The position numbers and the translations under genes were made by a program. From CAVUCH01 sp963697705 (lineage in GTDB: Bacteria > Acidobacteriota > Vicinamibacteria > Vicinamibacterales > JAENWD01): DNA of 64,000 nucleotides. The notes under the pieces were generated by a model. That model saw only the letters and a program-made list of their open reading frames with translations, did no database searches and had not been told where the DNA came from. The stretch covers positions 62,001 through 126,000 of the forward strand of contig CAVOPA010000011.1 in NCBI GenBank assembly GCA_963697705.1, written 5' to 3'. Positions 61,523 through 64,000 of this stretch are shown here, one piece after another (the first letter of the stretch is position 1; the number at the start of each line of letters is the position of its first letter).

Positions 61523-62104
61523 CTACGAGCCGGTCAACCGTATCGTCTGCTGTCCGCGGCCGTCGACGTGCATCATCTCGATCGACTCGACGCCAATGCG
61601 CACGATCCTGTAGCGGCCCTCGATGATATCGCCCTCGCGGCCGTAGAACACGTTCCGTCCATCGCTCAACACCGCCAGCTTCAGATGCCGCGCAAGCTCG
61701 TCGACCGTGCCGATGAACCGCAGCGGAATCGGTGGGGGGGGCGGCGGCCCGGTTGGCCCCTGCGCGATCGGCGCGGCGCCGGGTGCGGCGTTTGGTGCGG
61801 CCGACGCGTTGTCGTCCGGCGGCGCCGGAGCGGCCTTGGACTGAAACCGGAACGGGTTCCGGCCGCTCTCGGCGGGCTCAGGGCCGGGCGACTGCAGCGC
61901 GTCGAGCGCCACGGGCTCGACCACCGCGGCGACATCGCCTCGGCGCCCGCCGACGCCCGCTGGCCCGGTCGGTCGCGCGCGCGCCGACGCGGGAGGGGCC
62001 AGCGATCCGCCGCCCGTGCTCCCGAAACTCCACCACAGCGCCGCAGCCAGCACGACGACCAGCGCCGCGAGCAGCAGGCGCTGCCGTCGCGCCTTAGCCT
62101 CCAT
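61523..62104 (-). CDS. PilP/GspC-like inner-membrane protein
   Basis: 193 aa from ATG 62104; a GTG at 62116 is possible. One N-terminal helix (RLLLAALVVVLAAALWWSF) is followed by a Pro/Ala-rich linker with a seven-proline run, then a small beta domain (IPLRFIGTVDELARHLKLAV, VFYGREGDIIEGRYRIVRI). This matches the layout of PilP or GspC, which connect the inner-membrane platform to the secretin. The start overlaps the pilO 3' end by 11 bases. Family assignment rests on layout and position. Confidence 0.78.
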   Translation of the reverse strand: MEAKARRQRLLLAALVVVLAAALWWSFGSTGGGSLAPPASARARPTGPAGVGGRRGDVAAVVEPVALDALQSPGPEPAESGRNPFRFQSKAAPAPPDDNASAAPNAAPGAAPIAQGPTGPPPPPPIPLRFIGTVDELARHLKLAVLSDGRNVFYGREGDIIEGRYRIVRIGVESIEMMHVDGRGQQTIRLTGS

Positions 62105-62672
62105 GCCCCTCCGCACGGAAGTACGTGGCCAGCTGCAGCGTCAGCGTCAGCGGCGCGTTCGGTTCCGCGCCTTCGGCCAGCGCCACATCCTCGATGACGA
62201 TGAACTCCGGTGCGATCTCCAGGTCGTGGATGAAGCGACGCACGTTCCGGTACTCGCCCTCGAGCACCATGGTGATCTTGACCTTCTGCAGGGAACCCTC
62301 GTAGTTCGCGTTCGGTTCGTAGCTGCGTCGCTCGTAGCGCAAGTCGGCGTCCTTCGCCAGCTGCGCAAGCCGGGCATAGCTGATCCGCCTGGCACCCGCG
62401 AGGTCGTCGGGCAGAATCTCGCCGTAGAACTCGCGCAGCTCCACGTCTGCGCGATCTTTGCTGGTGAGCATCGCCCGAGACGCGGCGTACTCCCGCTCGG
62501 CTGCGGCCAGCTGGAGTTCGGCCGACCGCTGGCGCAACTCGGTCGCCGACACGCGCAGGGACAGTGGGTACACGATCAGCACGTAGGCGGCGATGTTGAG
62601 CACGGCGGCAGCCGCGAGCGGTACGACGACCGCACGCCACTCGCGGAGGATCCGGCGAAACAGCGGCGTCAT
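62094..62672 (-). CDS. pilO: Type IV pilus assembly protein PilO-like
   Basis: 192 aa, bitopic. A cytoplasmic N-terminus precedes a helix (VVVPLAAAAVLNIAAYVLIVY), then a coiled coil (about 45-80), and a ferredoxin-like periplasmic domain containing YEGSLQKVKITMVLEGEYRN and FIHDLEIAPEFIVIEDVAL. It forms heterodimers with PilN in the alignment complex. Its ATG overlaps the pilN stop (ATGA). Confidence 0.88.
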   Translation of the reverse strand: MTPLFRRILREWRAVVVPLAAAAVLNIAAYVLIVYPLSLRVSATELRQRSAELQLAAAEREYAASRAMLTSKDRADVELREFYGEILPDDLAGARRISYARLAQLAKDADLRYERRSYEPNANYEGSLQKVKITMVLEGEYRNVRRFIHDLEIAPEFIVIEDVALAEGAEPNAPLTLTLQLATYFRAEGHGG

Positions 62673-63268
62673 CGCCCCGTCTCCGGCGCCGAGGCCGCGC
62701 GGGTCCCGGCCGCGCGACCCGAGCGGTACACCCCGCGCAACGTCGCTTCGAGCAGGCCTTCCTCGTTGAACCGCTCCTCGCGCGACAGCAGGTCGCCAAA
62801 CGCGTCGGTGCCCTCCAGCGCCTCGATGAACGCGTCCACGTCATCGACCGAGCGCGCGACGACGGCAATGGTGATGATGAGGCGTCCCTCCTGGTCGACC
62901 GAGGGGCGCACGGCCGCGATTCGGACGCCGGCAGGCAACGTGGCCTCGAAACGATTGAACAGTTCGGTCCACGAGAACACGCGCCGATCGATCAGCGCAT
63001 TCGCCTCGTGCGCGGCTGCCGCGACCGCCGCGAGACGCGCCTGGTCGACACTGCCGCGCGCCACGTTCGCCTTCTGCCGCAGGGCACGTGCGTTCGCGTC
63101 CGCCCGGTCGGCGGCACCGCCGACGGCCGCCTGCCGCCGCGAGAGCGCCACCAGGCGCGTCACGTTGAGCACGGTGGCGGCGAGCACGAAGACGGCGACG
63201 ATGGCCAGCGCCAGCGTGACCGCGCGCTCGTTGTAGAAGGGGCGGGTAGAGAGGTTGGTTCTGAGCAT
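62669..63268 (-). CDS. pilN: Type IV pilus assembly protein PilN-like
   Basis: 199 aa from ATG 63268 (MLRTNLSTRPFYNERAVTLA). The short N-terminal NLSTRPFYN peptide is the PilM-binding motif. One membrane helix (LALAIVAVFVLAATVLNV), a coiled coil and a periplasmic ferredoxin-like domain (RLIITIAVVARSVDDVDAFI) follow. It overlaps pilM and pilO by ATGA-type junctions, so the set is translationally coupled. Confidence 0.9.
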   Translation of the reverse strand: MLRTNLSTRPFYNERAVTLALAIVAVFVLAATVLNVTRLVALSRRQAAVGGAADRADANARALRQKANVARGSVDQARLAAVAAAAHEANALIDRRVFSWTELFNRFEATLPAGVRIAAVRPSVDQEGRLIITIAVVARSVDDVDAFIEALEGTDAFGDLLSREERFNEEGLLEATLRGVYRSGRAAGTRAASAPETGR

Positions 63269-64000
63269 CACGCGGTTCGTTCGCGCAGCAGCAGGCCGAC
63301 AACCGGAGCAAGCGTATCGAGCAGCGCCGGGCTCGCGCTGATCCGGTCGGTGAGGGTGACGGCGGGACGCGGATCGATCATATCGACGCGCGTGCCAAGC
63401 CGGGCCTCGAGCTGGCGCCGTACGCCGTCGATGTCGAGGGCCGCGAGGTCGGGCGCCGCCGCGGCACCGGCGCGGCCGGCGCCGGCGAGAATCGCGCGCG
63501 TGAACCCTCGGCCACCCAGCCGGTCCTCGTAGTACATCGCCGTCTGGTGCACGATGTCGGCGAGGCTGCCGTCGCCCTCCGAACCGCGATGCCGGTAGAA
63601 CATCAACTGCCCGTCGCGCAGGATGGCGACGGTCAGGTAATCCGGCGCCAGGTTCACGAGCAGCGCATCGCCCGGCGACGACTCGCCGGCCGCAAGCGCG
63701 GCGTTCACCAGGTTGAACGTCGCCAGATCCACCACCCCGGCGTGGAGGCCCGCATCCTGGCACGCGGTTTCGTACTCGGCGACGATGTCGCGCCGGGCGA
63801 GCGTGACCACGAACTCGCGCGCGCCGTCCACCTCCGCACCGGGCACGTACGAGATCTGCGCCTGGTCGATCGGGAACGGGGCACTCTTCCGGACCTGCCA
63901 CGACACGAGGGCCGCGAGGTCGGCCGGCCGCGCGGGCACCTTCTCGAAGCGCAGCAGCGACACCTTGGCGATCGTGTCCGGTACGACCAGCACCGTGCGG
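63268..64000 (-). CDS. pilM: Type IV pilus assembly protein PilM-like (5' truncated by window edge)
   Basis: At least 243 codons, continuing beyond position 64000. Actin-like ATPase of the PilM/FtsA family that docks on PilN. Visible parts include VSWQVRKSAPFPIDQAQISY, VVTLARRDIVAEYETACQDAG, the nucleotide-binding ALLVNLAPDYLTVAILRDGQ and RAILAGAGRAGAAA. The first visible in-frame GTG at 63993 is not the true start, because conserved sequence precedes it. It begins the pilMNOP-secretin-pseudopilin transcript. Confidence 0.9.
   Translation of the reverse strand, partial: RTVLVVPDTIAKVSLLRFEKVPARPADLAALVSWQVRKSAPFPIDQAQISYVPGAEVDGAREFVVTLARRDIVAEYETACQDAGLHAGVVDLATFNLVNAALAAGESSPGDALLVNLAPDYLTVAILRDGQLMFYRHRGSEGDGSLADIVHQTAMYYEDRLGGRGFTRAILAGAGRAGAAAAPDLAALDIDGVRRQLEARLGTRVDMIDPRPAVTLTDRISASPALLDTLAPVVGLLLRERTA

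Overview
This is a 64 kb chromosomal window from a high-GC Gram-negative bacterium. Gene content points to Acidobacteriota, probably a Vicinamibacteria-like lineage; this is inferred from gene neighbourhoods and protein style, since there is no rRNA in the window. Evidence for an outer membrane includes LPS-export genes, Tol-Pal, a secretin and sigma-54. No phage, insertion sequence, CRISPR array, tRNA or rRNA was found, and the window reads as core genome. LAYOUT: 1-3043 holds tsaB (5' truncated), rimI, a DUF465 gene behind a structured leader, psd and pssA. 3044-3428 is a noncoding array of short word repeats. 3429-12711 holds a very large NtrY-like histidine kinase, a polytopic membrane protein with an aminotransferase, a BamB-like beta-propeller and guaA. 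12907-19434 holds dnaE, accA and recJ. 19660-29425 is a long co-directional block linking LPS export (lptC/lptA fusion, lptB) to rpoN, hpf, hprK, rapZ and a PTS phosphorelay (EIIA, HPr, EI), ending in a small cupin. 29732-35146 (minus strand) is tolQ-tolR-tolA/tonB-tolB-pal-cpoB-ssb. 35306-40473 holds recN, miaB, a DUF151 nuclease, parA and parB. 40474-41196 is an AT-richer, palindrome-rich noncoding stretch. 41197-48574 holds a GH57 glycosidase, a one-polypeptide LptF-LptG permease, a PHP metallohydrolase and xerD. 48713-55423 is a cell-wall amino-sugar recycling cluster (murQ, nagB-like, BadF-type amino-sugar kinase, GHL10 hydrolase, Na+/solute symporter, serine hydrolase). 55428-64000 is mainly a type IV pilus / type II secretion hybrid (pilM, N, O, P-like, a secretin with a C-terminal cohesin-like domain, two or three pseudopilins) interrupted by a divergent Ig-like/PKD lipoprotein. 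HOW THE GENES WORK TOGETHER: LptC/A, LptB and LptFG form most of one LPS-export machine split over two loci. HprK, HPr, EI and EIIA form a regulatory PTS with no EIIB or EIIC visible. TolQRA-TolB-Pal-CpoB maintains the envelope. MurQ, the kinase and NagB could take imported MurNAc to fructose-6-P if NagA is supplied elsewhere. CAVEAT: at least seven genes (membrane protein/aminotransferase, bamB-like, dnaE, lptC/A, tolQ, miaB, serine hydrolase) are broken or fused by single-base shifts. Most of the shifts I can place sit at short G or C runs. Several hit essential or conserved genes, so I think indel errors in the assembly are the likeliest cause. Coordinates given for those genes span the reconstructed gene.
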